NCBI GenBank assembly: GCA_016213845.1
Contig: JACQZN010000057.1
Span: forward strand, 1 to 64,000
Length of the DNA: 64,000 bases
Direction of reading: 5' to 3'
Origin: Candidatus Wallbacteria bacterium
GTDB lineage: Bacteria; Muiribacteriota; UBA6191; JACPRK01
Under the pieces are notes generated by a model that worked only from the letters and a program-made list of their open reading frames with translations, had not been told where the DNA came from and searched no databases. Each line of letters opens with the position of its first letter. The first letter of the stretch is position 1. The position numbers were made by a program, and so were the translations under genes. Shown here one piece after another: positions 49,611 through 59,530 of this stretch.

Positions 49611-50594
49611 GTGTCGAATCCCGATCGTCCTCTCGTCAGCATCCTGGTCGTCAGCTGGAACGGCCTCGACTTGCTCGAGCGCTACTTCGGCCACGTCGTG
49701 GAGCGTACCCTGGCAGACGATCCGCGCCATGAGATCATCCTGGTCGACAACGGCAGCGTCGACGAAACGATGGCCTTCGTGACAAGCCGCTTCCCCGGCG
49801 TCAAGACGCTGCGGCTGGAGCAGAACCAGGGATTCGGCGGCGGGGCCAACGCCGGCGCCCGGCTAGCAACCCACCCGATACTGGCGATCCTCAACAACGA
49901 TGCGGAGCCGACACCGGGCTTTCTGGAGCCCCTGCCTGGGCTTTTCGCCGATCCGGCGCTCTTCGCCGTCATGGCCCGTAGCCTCGTAACCACGCGAGAC
50001 ATGCAAGAGGAGGCCGCGCAGCGGCTCCGCTTCCGCAGGGGCCGGCTGGTGCCTGTCACCGATCCGGGCTTCGCGGCGCGGGCGACCACCACGCTGCCGA
50101 TCCTCTACGCCAGCGGCGGCATGATGGCCTTCCACCGCGAGCGCTTCATGGAGCTTGGCGGATTCGACGACCTCTTCCGCCCGGCCTACTGGGAGGACGT
50201 GGACCTCTCGATGCGCGCCTGGCGCCGGGGCTGGAAGGTGCTCTACGAGCCCTCGAGCGTGATGCACCACCAGCACCGGGCGACCAACTTCCGTCCCGAG
50301 CTCCGAGCCGAGTACCTGGTCATCGCCAACCGCAACTGGCACCTGTTTGCCTGGAAGCACCTGGACGGCGCCAGGCTCTGGAGCCGCTATGCAGCCTGGG
50401 AGGCCGCCTACATGTTGCACGGCCTGCTCACCGGCGACCCGCTGCGCCTCAAGGCCTTCATTCGCGCGCTGCCTCTCCTGCCCCGTGCCCTCCGCGGCCG
50501 CGCCCTGGAACGCGCCGCCGGCCCCATCCGCGGCTCCGAGATCCTCGCCCGCTTCGGCGCCCTCGAGTGGCTGGGGGACAGGAGGGAGGCTTGA
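49611..50594 (+). CDS. Family-2 glycosyltransferase (rhamnosyltransferase-like)
   Basis: The GTG at 49611 gives 327 residues with the GT2 core VSILVVSWNGLDLLERYF, IILVDNGSVDETMAF (DNGS), NNDAEPTPGF (DxD-like NDA) and YWEDVDLSMRAWRRGW (ED near the base). It lacks the membrane helices of the DPM-type enzyme at 43302. This is the style of WbbL and similar rhamnosyl- or deoxyhexosyl-transferases that add sugars to surface polysaccharide. It follows the CDP-sugar genes by 19 bases and is likely to transfer the sugar they make. It is the last gene before a convergent repeat region and rplQ. Confidence 0.88.
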   Translation: MSNPDRPLVSILVVSWNGLDLLERYFGHVVERTLADDPRHEIILVDNGSVDETMAFVTSRFPGVKTLRLEQNQGFGGGANAGARLATHPILAILNNDAEPTPGFLEPLPGLFADPALFAVMARSLVTTRDMQEEAAQRLRFRRGRLVPVTDPGFAARATTTLPILYASGGMMAFHRERFMELGGFDDLFRPAYWEDVDLSMRAWRRGWKVLYEPSSVMHHQHRATNFRPELRAEYLVIANRNWHLFAWKHLDGARLWSRYAAWEAAYMLHGLLTGDPLRLKAFIRALPLLPRALRGRALERAAGPIRGSEILARFGALEWLGDRREA

Positions 50595-50720
50595 GGCTTG
50601 AGGCTTGAGAAGTGAGAAGCCGAGGCGCTAGCGCCTCGGCTCCGGGGATTAGGCTTCAGGGATCAGGCTTCAGGGATCAGGGATCAGGCTTCAGCCCTCA
50701 AGCCTCACTCCTCAAGCCTC
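50586..50720. repeat. Heptanucleotide arrays and palindrome between convergent genes
   Basis: Five units such as gaggctt (50586-50620) are followed by the palindrome agccgaggcgc, ta, gcgcctcggct (50618-50641), then ten units of aggcttc, agggatc and aagcctc type (50651-50720), all in 7-base register. The arrays run into the stop codons of the glycosyltransferase and rplQ. The palindrome could act as a two-way terminator. Confidence 0.85.
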
Positions 50721-51069
50721 AGATCAGCTCGATCTGCGCGATCATCGCGGCGTCGCCGGTGCGGACACCGATGCGCACGATGCGGCTGTAGCCGCCCTTG
50801 CGCTCGGCGTAACGCGGAGCGACGGTCTCGAAGAGGCGCTTGACGGTCTTCTTCTGACCCAGGCGGGAGAACGCGAGCCTGCGGTTGGCCATCGTGTCGG
50901 TCCTGGCGAGCGTGATCATCCGCTCCACCAGAGGCCGCAAGGTCTTGGCCTTGGCTTCGGTCGTCTTGATCTTGTCGTGCTCCAGGAGTGAATTGAGCAG
51001 GCCCTTGAGCAGGGCACGCCGCTGGTTGCTGGTCCTGGAGAACTTTCGGCCGTGAACGTTGTGTCTCAT
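50719..51069 (-). CDS. rplQ: Ribosomal protein L17
   Basis: The 116-residue protein begins MRHNVHGRKFSRTSNQRRAL, the L17 signature. KAKTLRPLVERMITLARTDT matches the tRNA-exit region. It is the last gene of the super-operon, and its start overlaps the rpoA stop (ATGA). Length is normal for bacterial L17. It binds 23S rRNA in the large subunit. No coding feature lies downstream before the convergent glycosyltransferase, and a palindrome at 50618-50641 may terminate transcription from this side. Confidence 0.97.
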   Translation of the reverse strand: MRHNVHGRKFSRTSNQRRALLKGLLNSLLEHDKIKTTEAKAKTLRPLVERMITLARTDTMANRRLAFSRLGQKKTVKRLFETVAPRYAERKGGYSRIVRIGVRTGDAAMIAQIELI

Positions 51070-52034
51070 TTGGAAACCGTCCCCTCCTCGTCGCGCAGCG
51101 AGAGGCCGTACTGCTGGAGCTTCTCACGAATCTCATGCAGCGACTTCTTGCCGAAGTTCTTGATGGCGAGGAGCTCAGAGGCCCGCTTCTTTGCAAGCTC
51201 GCCGAGAGTGCGGATGTTCTCCTGCTCCAGGCAGTTGCGCGAGCGGACCGAAAACTCGAGGTCCTTGATGCTGATGTCGAGGTTCTTGTTGTCGTCCTTG
51301 CGGGACTCGACCACCATCCGGTACTCCTCCTCGGGGTACGGGCTGGCGGTGTCCAGGTTGAGGAACAGGTCCAGGTGCGCCTGCAGCATCTTGGCGGAGA
51401 GCTTGATCGACTCGGCCGGCAGCTGCGCGCCGTTGGTCCAGACCTCGAAGGTGAGCTTGTCGTAGTTGAGCTCCTGACCAACGCGAGTATCCTCGACCTT
51501 GTAGTTGACGCGGACGATCGGGCTGAAGTGGCAATCCATGAAGATGGTGTTGAGGGGGTACTCGCCCTTGGTGTTCTTGCGGGCGAGCCGGTAGCCCATG
51601 CCGCGCTCCACCTGCATCTCCATGTCCAGCGTGATGTCCTTGGTCAGCTCGCAGATTGCGGCGTCCGGATTGATGATTTCGACGTTGGTGTTGGGCTCCA
51701 CGTCCGCGGCGGTGACCTTTCGGGGGCCCTGGACGCGCAGCTTGAGCGTCGAGGGGCGATCGGAGAGCGATCGGACGACGATCTTCTTGAGGTTGAGGAT
51801 GATGTCGATGACGTCCTCGACGATTCCCTCGACCGCGGAGAACTCGTGCAGAACGCCCTCGATGCGAACGCTGGTGATGGCCGAGCCCGGCATGGAGCTC
51901 AGCATCAGCCGGCGCAGCGCATTGCCGAGGGTCTGGCCGTAGCCGCGCTGCAGCGGCTCGAGGACGAACTTTCCGTAGTTTTTGGAGCCCGCGTCCCGGC
52001 TCAGCTTCAGTGTCGGCTTAGTAATTTCGATCAA
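51066..52034 (-). CDS. rpoA: RNA polymerase alpha subunit
   Basis: The 322-residue protein has an N-terminal assembly domain with GYGQTLGNALRRLMLSSMPG and a C-terminal DNA-binding domain with ELLAIKNFGKKSLHEIREKL. It forms the dimer that nucleates RNA polymerase assembly and contacts regulators or UP elements. The gene is in the alpha operon with rpsM, rpsK, rpsD and rplQ. Its start is 125 bases downstream of rpsD, a gap with three strong hairpins. The overlap with rplQ implies translational coupling. Confidence 0.98.
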   Translation of the reverse strand: MIEITKPTLKLSRDAGSKNYGKFVLEPLQRGYGQTLGNALRRLMLSSMPGSAITSVRIEGVLHEFSAVEGIVEDVIDIILNLKKIVVRSLSDRPSTLKLRVQGPRKVTAADVEPNTNVEIINPDAAICELTKDITLDMEMQVERGMGYRLARKNTKGEYPLNTIFMDCHFSPIVRVNYKVEDTRVGQELNYDKLTFEVWTNGAQLPAESIKLSAKMLQAHLDLFLNLDTASPYPEEEYRMVVESRKDDNKNLDISIKDLEFSVRSRNCLEQENIRTLGELAKKRASELLAIKNFGKKSLHEIREKLQQYGLSLRDEEGTVSK

Positions 52035-52057
52035 CCGTCATCCCTCCTAGGGGCAGG

Positions 52058-52152
52058 CCCCGGCGATCTCGCCGGGGTCGAGCGCCCTCCCGCGCGGCCG
52101 GCAAGACGATGCTGCCTCGAGCGGGAGGGCCTGGGGCCGGCGCGTGCCGGCC
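52058..52152 (-). promoter_or_regulatory. Three hairpins between rpsD and rpoA
   Basis: Three inverted repeats follow each other: ccccggcga, tc, tcgccgggg (52058-52077); gccctcccgc with gcgggagggc (52084-52130, 27-base loop); and ggccggc, gcgt, gccggcc (52135-52152). They lie between the rpsD stop and the rpoA start and may form an attenuator or RNA-processing site. S4 autoregulation is a possible but unproved role. Confidence 0.6.
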
Positions 52153-52159
52153 ACGCTGA

Positions 52160-52795
52160 TTACCTGGAGTAGAACTCCACCACCATGTTCTCCTGGATGT
52201 CCGCCGGGAGCTGCTCGCGAGTGGGCAGCGCCAGGTAGGTTCCGCGAGCCTTGTCGCCGTCGACCTTGACCCAGTCGGGGATTCCCCGGCTGGAGGCGAC
52301 CTGGAAGCTCTCCTTGCAGCGGCCGATGAGCGTGCTGTTCTCGCGGATGGAGATTTCCATCCCGGGCTTGGTCTGGTAGCTGGGAACGCTGACCTTCTTG
52401 CCGTTGACGAGCACGTGGCCGTGCAGCACGAGCTGGCGGGCGGCCTTGCGGGAGTGCACGAAGCCCATCCGCATGACCATGTTGTCGAGCCGGGACTCGA
52501 GGAGCTGGAGGAGCTTGATGCCCGTCACGCCCTTGATCTTGAGAGCCCGCTCGAAGTAGCCGGCGAACTGACGCTCCAGGATGCCGTAGGTCTTGCGCAG
52601 CTTCTGCTTCTGGCGCAGCTGCGTGCCGTAGTCCGACATCTTCAAACGGGCGCTCTTGATCTTGCCGTGGATTCCCGGCCAGTAGGAGCGCTTCTCGAAG
52701 GAGCACTTGGTGGTAAAGCACCGGTCGCCCTTGAAGAACAGCTTCTGCCCTTCCGTGCGACAGATCCGGCAGACTGCGCCGAGATCACGAGCCAT
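52160..52795 (-). CDS. rpsD: Ribosomal protein S4
   Basis: The 211-residue protein keeps the zinc-binding N-terminus (CRICRTEG then CFTTKC), so it is the Cys-containing form. The S4 RNA-binding domain includes SRLDNMVMRMGFVHSRKAAR and QLVLHGHVLVNGKK. It is a primary 16S rRNA binder that starts small-subunit assembly and often represses its own operon. It lies 65 bases downstream of rpsK and 125 bases upstream of rpoA; the hairpins in the latter gap could link S4 to control. Length is normal. Confidence 0.97.
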   Translation of the reverse strand: MARDLGAVCRICRTEGQKLFFKGDRCFTTKCSFEKRSYWPGIHGKIKSARLKMSDYGTQLRQKQKLRKTYGILERQFAGYFERALKIKGVTGIKLLQLLESRLDNMVMRMGFVHSRKAARQLVLHGHVLVNGKKVSVPSYQTKPGMEISIRENSTLIGRCKESFQVASSRGIPDWVKVDGDKARGTYLALPTREQLPADIQENMVVEFYSR

Positions 52796-52860
52796 GTTCC
52801 ATTACCTCCTGCAAAGCAAATCGTTTCTTGAATGGTTGCGAGTTCGAGGGGTGAAGCGCG

Positions 52861-53256
52861 TCAAACGCGGCGACGCTTCTTGGGGCGGCAGCCGTTGTGG
52901 GGCGCCGAGGTGACGTCCTTGATGATGCCGAGCTTCACCTTCGAGCCCTGGAGGCAGCGGACCGCGCTGTCCTTGCCGGCGCCCGGGCCACGGTAGTAGA
53001 CGTCCACCTGCTGGATGCCATGCTCCATCGCCTTCTTGATCGCGTTGTCCGCGGCCAGCTGCGCCGCGTACGGGGTGTTCTTCCGCGAGCCCTTGAACCC
53101 GACGTTCCCGGCGCTCGACCAGGAGACCACGTTCCCCTTCGGGTCGGTGACCGTGACGATCGTGTTGTTGTACGTGGACTGGATGAACACCTTGCCCACG
53201 GGGATGACTTTCTTGACCTTCTTTTTCCCCTGGGGGGCGACCTTGGCTTCCGTCAT
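52861..53256 (-). CDS. rpsK: Ribosomal protein S11
   Basis: The 131-residue protein contains [40 protein letters not shown] and the C-terminal [16 protein letters not shown], all characteristic of S11. A basic extension (residues 1-20) precedes the core. It sits in the platform of the small subunit and helps shape the E-site. The gene is placed between rpsM and rpsD as in most bacteria. Confidence 0.97.
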   Translation of the reverse strand: MTEAKVAPQGKKKVKKVIPVGKVFIQSTYNNTIVTVTDPKGNVVSWSSAGNVGFKGSRKNTPYAAQLAADNAIKKAMEHGIQQVDVYYRGPGAGKDSAVRCLQGSKVKLGIIKDVTSAPHNGCRPKKRRRV

Positions 53257-53332
53257 GGGAGCAGTACCTCTCTTGATGCTTCAGGCCGTCACCGGCGGCC
53301 GCCCGAGTGGGGCGGCCGCTGGCGGGACGGGA

Positions 53333-53710
53333 TTACTTGGTTTCCTTCTTCTTGCGGCTGACCGTCTTCTTCTTGCCCTTGCGCGTGCGGGCGTTGGTCC
53401 GCGTGCGCTGACCCCGCACCGGCAAGCCGCGCCGGTGGCGCAGACCGCGGTAGCAGCCGATGTCCATCAGGCGCTTGATGTTGAACGACACCTCGCGCCT
53501 TAGCTCGCCTTCGATCTTGCCGATGGCGTTGACGGCCTTGATGAGCTTGTTGATGTCCGATTCGGACAGGTCCTTGACCCGGGTGTCCGGGTTGACGCCC
53601 GTCTGCTCGATGATCTGCTTCGAGCGGGCCGGACCGATTCCATAAATGTAGCGAAGCCCGATCGCGATTCGCTTCTTCGCCGGTAGATCGACACCTGCAA
53701 TACGAGCCAT
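53333..53710 (-). CDS. rpsM: Ribosomal protein S13
   Basis: The 125-residue protein begins [20 protein letters not shown] and has [15 protein letters not shown], the helix-two-turn-helix region, and [20 protein letters not shown], the family signature. The basic tail of Lys and Arg contacts the P-site tRNA region. It heads the alpha operon after rpmJ. The 40-base gap after rpmJ and 76 bases before rpsK are typical spacing. Confidence 0.97.
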   Translation of the reverse strand: MARIAGVDLPAKKRIAIGLRYIYGIGPARSKQIIEQTGVNPDTRVKDLSESDINKLIKAVNAIGKIEGELRREVSFNIKRLMDIGCYRGLRHRRGLPVRGQRTRTNARTRKGKKKTVSRKKKETK

Positions 53711-53750
53711 TGTCGTCGAATTCCTTCCCTGTCAGCGCGCCTGAGGGCTC

Positions 53751-53864
53751 TCAGCCCTGCCGCTGCTTGTGCTTCGGATTCTTGCAGAACACCCGGATGA
53801 TTCCCTGACGCCGGATGATCTTGCACTTGTCACAGATCTTCTTGATGGAAGCCCTGACTTTCAT
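53751..53864 (-). CDS. rpmJ: Ribosomal protein L36
   Basis: This is a 37-residue gene. [20 protein letters not shown] is followed by the second metal-ligand region [13 protein letters not shown]. The Cys/Cys, then Cys/His pattern is the zinc-binding form of L36. It lies between map and rpsM. The infA gene that normally sits here is absent, since only 31 bases separate rpmJ from map. Confidence 0.95.
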   Translation of the reverse strand: MKVRASIKKICDKCKIIRRQGIIRVFCKNPKHKQRQG

Positions 53865-53895
53865 TGGAACTTCTCCTTAGTCGTACTTCTCGCCC

Positions 53896-54660
53896 TTAAA
53901 GCTTCGTGAGGATCTCGGGACCGTCCTCGGTGACGGCAATCGTGTGCTCGAAATGCACCGATAGCTTGCCGTCCGCCGTCTTCACCGTCCAACCATCCTC
54001 CGCCACAAACGTTTCTTTGACGCCCAGGTTGAGCATCGGCTCTATCGCCAGCACCAGCCCGGGCACCAGCTTCATCCCGGTTCCGGGCTCTCCGTAGTTC
54101 GGCACGCTGGGCGGCTCGTGCATCTTGCGACCCACTCCGTGCCCCATGTAGTCCCGAACGATGGAGTAATTGTGCTTCTCGGCATAGCTCTGGACCGCGT
54201 GCCCGATGTCGTTGATGCGCCGGCTCGGTTTCGTCTGGAAGATCCCCTCCAGCAGCGACTGGCGTCCCACGTTGAGCATCCGATGAATCGACTTGCTCAC
54301 CCGCCCCACCGGCAGCGACACCGCCGCATCCGCCACGAAACCCTCGTGCACTATCGCGAAATCCAGTCCGATGACATCGCCTTCCTTCAACACCGTCTTG
54401 TCGCTCGGGATCCCGTGCACCACCTCGTCATTCACCGACGTACAGAGCGACGCCGGATACGGGGGCATTCCCCGGTGAGGCTGATATCCCAGAAACGGCG
54501 ACTTGACCTTGCGCTTGCGGATCGCCTCCTCGGCGATTCGGTTGAGCGCCATCGTGGTGACGCCCGGCTTCACAGCCTCCGTCAGCTCCAAGAGGATCTC
54601 GGCGACGTGACGGCCCGCAACCCGCATGATGTCGAGCTCGGCCTTGGTCTTGAGCGTCAC
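53896..54660 (-). CDS. map: Methionine aminopeptidase type I
   Basis: The GTG at 54660 overlaps the adk stop (GTGA) and gives 254 residues. The metal-binding residues are visible: Asp in VIGLDFAIVHEGFVADAAV, His in RDYMGHGVGRKMHEPP and Glu in VLAIEPMLNLG, with a second Glu in the C-terminal SVHFEHTIAVTEDG. It removes the N-terminal methionine from nascent proteins. The placement after adk in the spc operon is usual. An upstream in-frame ATG is possible but disagrees with the coupling. Confidence 0.95.
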   Translation of the reverse strand: MTLKTKAELDIMRVAGRHVAEILLELTEAVKPGVTTMALNRIAEEAIRKRKVKSPFLGYQPHRGMPPYPASLCTSVNDEVVHGIPSDKTVLKEGDVIGLDFAIVHEGFVADAAVSLPVGRVSKSIHRMLNVGRQSLLEGIFQTKPSRRINDIGHAVQSYAEKHNYSIVRDYMGHGVGRKMHEPPSVPNYGEPGTGMKLVPGLVLAIEPMLNLGVKETFVAEDGWTVKTADGKLSVHFEHTIAVTEDGPEILTKL

Positions 54661-55319
54661 GCCCCTTTCAAGCTCTCCAGGTACCGCACCACACATTCGA
54701 AAACCTCGTCGATCGTGCCGGAGCCGTCGAACTCCTGGAGCACACCCCTTTCTCTGTAGTAAGCCAACACGGGTTCGGTCTGCTCGTGATACACGCGCAG
54801 CCTCTCCCGGATGACGGTCTCGTTATCGTCCGGCCGGCTCGCGAGCGCGGCCCCGTCGTTGTCGCATACCCCCTCCGACTTGGGGGGATTGTTGCGCCGG
54901 TGGTACACCCAGTTGCACTGCGGGCAGGTCAGACGGTTGACGAGCCGATCGAGCAACTCCTCGCTGGGGACCTTCAGGTTCACCACCGCGTGCATGCGCA
55001 GCTCCTCGCGATCGAGGAGGTCGGTCAGCGACCGAGCCTGCGCCACGGTCCGGGGATACCCGTCGAGAACCACGCCGTTTCCGCTCTCGCACGCGGACTT
55101 GATGTGGCTGCCGACCATGCTCGTGACGAGGTCGTCGGGCACCAGCTTGCCGGAGTCCATGAACTCCCGCGCTTTCTGCCCGCTCGGCGTATTCGCCTTC
55201 ACCTCGGCCCTCACGACGTCTCCGCTTGCCAGGTGCTCCAGACCCAGGCGCTTGGCGATGGCCTGAGCCTGAGTCCCTTTCCCGGCGCCCGGAGGCCCCA
55301 TGATGAGCATGTTGAACAC
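54657..55319 (-). CDS. adk: Adenylate kinase
   Basis: The 220-residue protein begins MFNMLIMGPPGAGKGTQAQA with the P-loop GPPGAGKGT. The lid carries CPQC and later CDND, the Cys3/Asp zinc site found in many non-enteric bacteria. The catalytic region VVLDGYPRTVAQARSL and a later Arg-rich part fit the family. It interconverts ATP, AMP and ADP. It lies 1 base from the secY stop and overlaps map. Length is slightly larger than the 214 residues of E. coli. Confidence 0.97.
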   Translation of the reverse strand: MFNMLIMGPPGAGKGTQAQAIAKRLGLEHLASGDVVRAEVKANTPSGQKAREFMDSGKLVPDDLVTSMVGSHIKSACESGNGVVLDGYPRTVAQARSLTDLLDREELRMHAVVNLKVPSEELLDRLVNRLTCPQCNWVYHRRNNPPKSEGVCDNDGAALASRPDDNETVIRERLRVYHEQTEPVLAYYRERGVLQEFDGSGTIDEVFECVVRYLESLKGA

Positions 55320-55320
55320 G

Positions 55321-56642
<1,322 letters not shown>

Positions 56643-56643
<1 letters not shown>

Positions 56644-57095
56644 CAAGGCTGAATCACCTCGACGGCCCCGCCGGCCTCGCTGATCTTGGCCTGCGCGGAG
56701 CGACTGAATTTGTGAGCGATGATGGTCAGACCCTTGGGCGCGTCACCGTTGCCCAGGATCTTGACGAGCTTGGCGCTGTTGCGGACGAAGCCGTTGGCCT
56801 TCAGCCACTCGGGAGTGACCTTCGTGCCGGAATCGACGTCCTTCAGATCGCCCAGGTTCACCTCGGCGTACTCGACGCGGAAGAGGTTGGTGAAGCCGCG
56901 CTTGGGAATGCGCCGATAGAGCGGCATCTGGCCGCCTTCGAAGCCGATCCGCACGCCGCCGCCCTGGCGGGCGTTCTGACCCTTCTGCCCTCGGCAGCTG
57001 GTCTTGCCATGCCCGGAGCTCTTGCCGCGGCCGACCCGCTTGATCTTCTTGCGAGAGGTCCTGGGGAACTGGAAGTTGTCCAGAGAGAGTGTCAT
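56643..57095 (-). CDS. rplO: Ribosomal protein L15
   Basis: The ATG at 57095 gives 150 residues. The basic Gly-rich N-terminus RVGRGKSSGHGKTSCRGQKG and the later GFEGGQMPLYRRIPKRGF are L15 hallmarks. Its C-terminus ends in GAVEVIQP, and its stop is coupled to secY. Unlike in most bacteria, 220 bases separate it from rpmD; that insert holds a TATAAT promoter and heptanucleotide repeats. Confidence 0.96.
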
Positions 57096-57152
57096 GACCT
57101 TTACCGTCCCATTGTTCGAATGACCCCGCCAGCGGCGAGGCCGAGAGGCGGC

Positions 57153-57181
57153 ATTATAGCCGAATCTGAATCCAAAGTAAA
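57153..57181 (-). promoter_or_regulatory. Internal sigma70-type promoter upstream of rplO
   Basis: The minus strand has TTTACT (57181-57176) and a consensus TATAAT (57158-57153) with a 17-base spacer, 58 bases before the rplO start. It would drive rplO, secY and downstream genes separately from the ribosomal genes above. Confidence 0.7.
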
Positions 57182-57191
57182 CAGGAAAACG

Positions 57192-57322
57192 AGGCGTCAG
57201 GCTCCAGGCTTCAGGCCTCAAGCTCGAGGCTCTAGGCGTGAATCGAGACCGGTTGACCCAGCCACAGAGACTGGCCGGTGGCGAAGCCTACTGGCTACTG
57301 ACTACGGGCTACTGACTACTCC
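57192..57322. repeat. Heptanucleotide arrays in the ribosomal operon
   Basis: Eight units of aggctcc or aggcttc type (57192-57247) and five of ctactga or ctactgg type (57288-57322) are in 7-base register. The second array overlaps the rpmD stop codon. Between them is a 40-base spacer. Confidence 0.85.
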
Positions 57323-57507
57323 CCCTCGACTTCGCGGACCTCGAGCAGGTGGCTTGCTCGGCGAATCATGCCGAGGATCGAGGGATGAGCAGTCTTGCGG
57401 ACCGTCTGCATGCGCCGGGTGAGACCCAGCGAGCGGACGCTGTCCTTCTGGTCCTTGGTAGTGCCGATGGTGCCGCGCACCAGCTTGATTTCGAGCATCT
57501 TGGCCAT
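57316..57507 (-). CDS. rpmD: Ribosomal protein L30
   Basis: The ATG at 57507 gives 63 residues. MLEIKLVRGTIGTTKDQKDS, SLGLTRRMQTVRKTAHPSIL and the later GMIRRASHLLEV are the L30 pattern. It binds 5S/23S rRNA regions of the large subunit. The stop codon lies inside a heptanucleotide array, so the last residues (VEGE) may have been shaped by repeat insertion. The gap to rplO is unusual for this operon. Confidence 0.93.
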   Translation of the reverse strand: MAKMLEIKLVRGTIGTTKDQKDSVRSLGLTRRMQTVRKTAHPSILGMIRRASHLLEVREVEGE

Positions 57508-57535
57508 TGCGTGTATCTCCTGAGAAAGCGAACCG

Positions 57536-58081
57536 TCAAGCGGTCTGGTTGCCCTGCCAGAGCGCGGCGACGGTGATGCCGCGGATGGCAGCCACCTCAC
57601 TTGCGCGCCGGAGCTGGGAGAGGCCATTCATGGTGGCCTTCAGCACGTTGACGGGGTTGGAGCTGCCGAGCGACTTGGACAGCACGTCCTTGACACCCGA
57701 CGCCTCGATGATGGCGCGCACTGCGCCGCCGGCGATGACGCCGGTACCGGGGGAAGCGGGCTTGAGGATCACGCGCGCCGTGCCGTAGCGGCCGATGACC
57801 TGGAACGGGATGGTGCCCTTGACGATCGGAATGGCGATCATCGAGCGCTTGGCCCGGTCGATGGCCTTGCGGACTGCGTCCGGGACCAGCTTGGCCTTTC
57901 CGAGCGCGACGCCGACATTGCCCTTGCCGTCGCCTGCAACGGCCAGGACGGCGAAGCCGAAGCGCCGGCCACCCTTGACCACCTTGGCCGTGCGGTTGAT
58001 CTTCACGACCTTTTCGATGACGCCGTCTTCGCCTTCCTGGCGGCGGTCGCCACCGAAGTGTCCAGCCTGAGGTCTTGCCAT
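57536..58081 (-). CDS. rpsE: Ribosomal protein S5
   Basis: The 181-residue protein has [20 protein letters not shown], the S5 double-stranded RNA-binding core, and the C-terminal [21 protein letters not shown]5 affects decoding accuracy. The start [20 protein letters not shown] is normal, with a short basic tail. It is 28 bases upstream of rpmD and 13 bases after rplR. The residues classically tied to spectinomycin resistance (near KGGRR) look wild type. Confidence 0.97.
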   Translation of the reverse strand: MARPQAGHFGGDRRQEGEDGVIEKVVKINRTAKVVKGGRRFGFAVLAVAGDGKGNVGVALGKAKLVPDAVRKAIDRAKRSMIAIPIVKGTIPFQVIGRYGTARVILKPASPGTGVIAGGAVRAIIEASGVKDVLSKSLGSSNPVNVLKATMNGLSQLRRASEVAAIRGITVAALWQGNQTA

Positions 58082-58094
58082 TATCGAGACTCCT

Positions 58095-58469
58095 TTAGAA
58101 TCCGAGGCCTTCGGCGCGTGCGGCCTCGGCGAGCGCCTTCACGCGGCCCGTGTACGGGAACCCACCGCGATCGAAGACGACTTTGTCGATGTTCTTCTGC
58201 TTGGCGGCGCCGGCGAGAGCCTTGCCGACCGCCTTGGCGACGTCGATGCCCTTGGCCTTGGAGGCCTCGAGCTCCTTGCGAAGCTCGGCGGTCAGGCTCG
58301 AGACGCCGGTGATGGTCTTGCCGCTGGCGTCGTCCACGAGCTGCGCATAGATGTGCTTGCTGCTCTTGAAGACGACCAGGCGAGGCCTCTCCGGGGTGCC
58401 GTTGACCTTTCTGCGAAGCCTTGCGTGCCGCGCCGTTCGCTTGCCTACTCTATCTCTGATGTCTGCCAT
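58095..58469 (-). CDS. rplR: Ribosomal protein L18
   Basis: The 124-residue protein begins [20 protein letters not shown], followed by [20 protein letters not shown] and the family ending [20 protein letters not shown]. It binds 5S rRNA and helps assemble the central protuberance. It lies between rplF and rpsE as expected, with a 60-base gap from rplF. Confidence 0.97.
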   Translation of the reverse strand: MADIRDRVGKRTARHARLRRKVNGTPERPRLVVFKSSKHIYAQLVDDASGKTITGVSSLTAELRKELEASKAKGIDVAKAVGKALAGAAKQKNIDKVVFDRGGFPYTGRVKALAEAARAEGLGF

Positions 58470-58529
58470 TTTTCGTTTCTCCTGACGGACGGACCGGGGC
58501 GCCGCCTGGGCGCCCGGGTCCGGACAAAC

Positions 58530-59072
58530 TCAGGCGCCGACCTTCTTGCCGACCTTGGTCTTGACCTGCTCCTCGTGGTAGCGGATGCCCTTGCCCTTGT
58601 ACGGCTCGGGCGGCCTGATTCGCCGGAGCTGGGCAGCGAACTCGCCGATCGACTGCTTGTCGGCGCCGCGCAGGGTGATCGCGTCGCCCTTCTGGGTGAC
58701 CTCGACCTTGATACCCTCCGGGACGGCGACGTCGACCGGGTTGGAGAACCCGACCGACAGGACGAGCTTCTTGGCCTCGGCCTTGGCGCGGTAACCGACT
58801 CCGACCAGATCGAGCTGGCGCTCGAACTCCTTGGAGACGCCGGTGCACATGTTGTTGATGAGCGCGCGGGTCAGACCGTGGAGGGCCCGGGTGGCGGGCT
58901 TGTCGTCGGCGCGGGTGACGTGCACCTTGCCGTCCTTGACGGAGACCTCGACGCCCGGGCGCAGGCCCTGCGAGAGCGTGCCCTTGGGCCCCTTGACGGT
59001 CACGAGCCCCTTGTCGACCGTGACAGCGACCTTGTCGGGCACGCTCACGGGCAGTTTTCCTATTCTGGACAT
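58530..59072 (-). CDS. rplF: Ribosomal protein L6
   Basis: The 180-residue protein begins MSRIGKLPVSVPDKVAVTVD and has two repeated L6 domains, ending PPEPYKGKGIRYHEEQ and basic residues. The L6 signature PEPYKGKG is intact. It sits near the GTPase centre of the large subunit. It follows rpsH by 45 bases. Length is standard. Confidence 0.97.
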   Translation of the reverse strand: MSRIGKLPVSVPDKVAVTVDKGLVTVKGPKGTLSQGLRPGVEVSVKDGKVHVTRADDKPATRALHGLTRALINNMCTGVSKEFERQLDLVGVGYRAKAEAKKLVLSVGFSNPVDVAVPEGIKVEVTQKGDAITLRGADKQSIGEFAAQLRRIRPPEPYKGKGIRYHEEQVKTKVGKKVGA

Positions 59073-59117
59073 TTCAATTCTCCTCGATGGATGCTTTCAA
59101 TCGCGATGGGGCTCGCC

Positions 59118-59516
59118 TCACCAGACGTAGCAGATGACCTCGCCGCCGACGCCCTTCTTGCGAGAGAGCTTGTCGGTCATGAGGCCGTCGGGTGTGGAGA
59201 GGATCGCGATCCCGAGGCCGCCGAGGACCTTGGGAATGGCGTCGCGCTTGACGTAGACGCGAAGGCCCGGCTTGCTGATCCGCTTCATGCCGTTCAAGGC
59301 GCGGATGCGGTTGGGCGTGTATTTCAGGAAGATCTTGAGGCAAGGCTTCTCGTCCGTGCTCTCGACCTTGTAGTCCGTGATGAAGCCCTCGTCCTTGAGG
59401 ATCTCCGCGATCTTCACCTTGAGGCGAGAAGAAGGGATGTCGACGGCGGGCTTGAACATCCGGTTCGCATTGCGAATCCGGGTCATCATGTCGGAGATGG
59501 GATCGGTCATGCTCAT
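59118..59516 (-). CDS. rpsH: Ribosomal protein S8
   Basis: The 132-residue protein begins [20 protein letters not shown]. The ending [12 protein letters not shown] is the classic S8 C-terminus, and [20 protein letters not shown] is the conserved middle region. S8 is a key 16S rRNA binder and a translational repressor in E. coli. It is 45 bases upstream of rplF and 14 after rpsN. Confidence 0.97.
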   Translation of the reverse strand: MSMTDPISDMMTRIRNANRMFKPAVDIPSSRLKVKIAEILKDEGFITDYKVESTDEKPCLKIFLKYTPNRIRALNGMKRISKPGLRVYVKRDAIPKVLGGLGIAILSTPDGLMTDKLSRKKGVGGEVICYVW

Positions 59517-59530
59517 TTCGGGTCCTCCTC

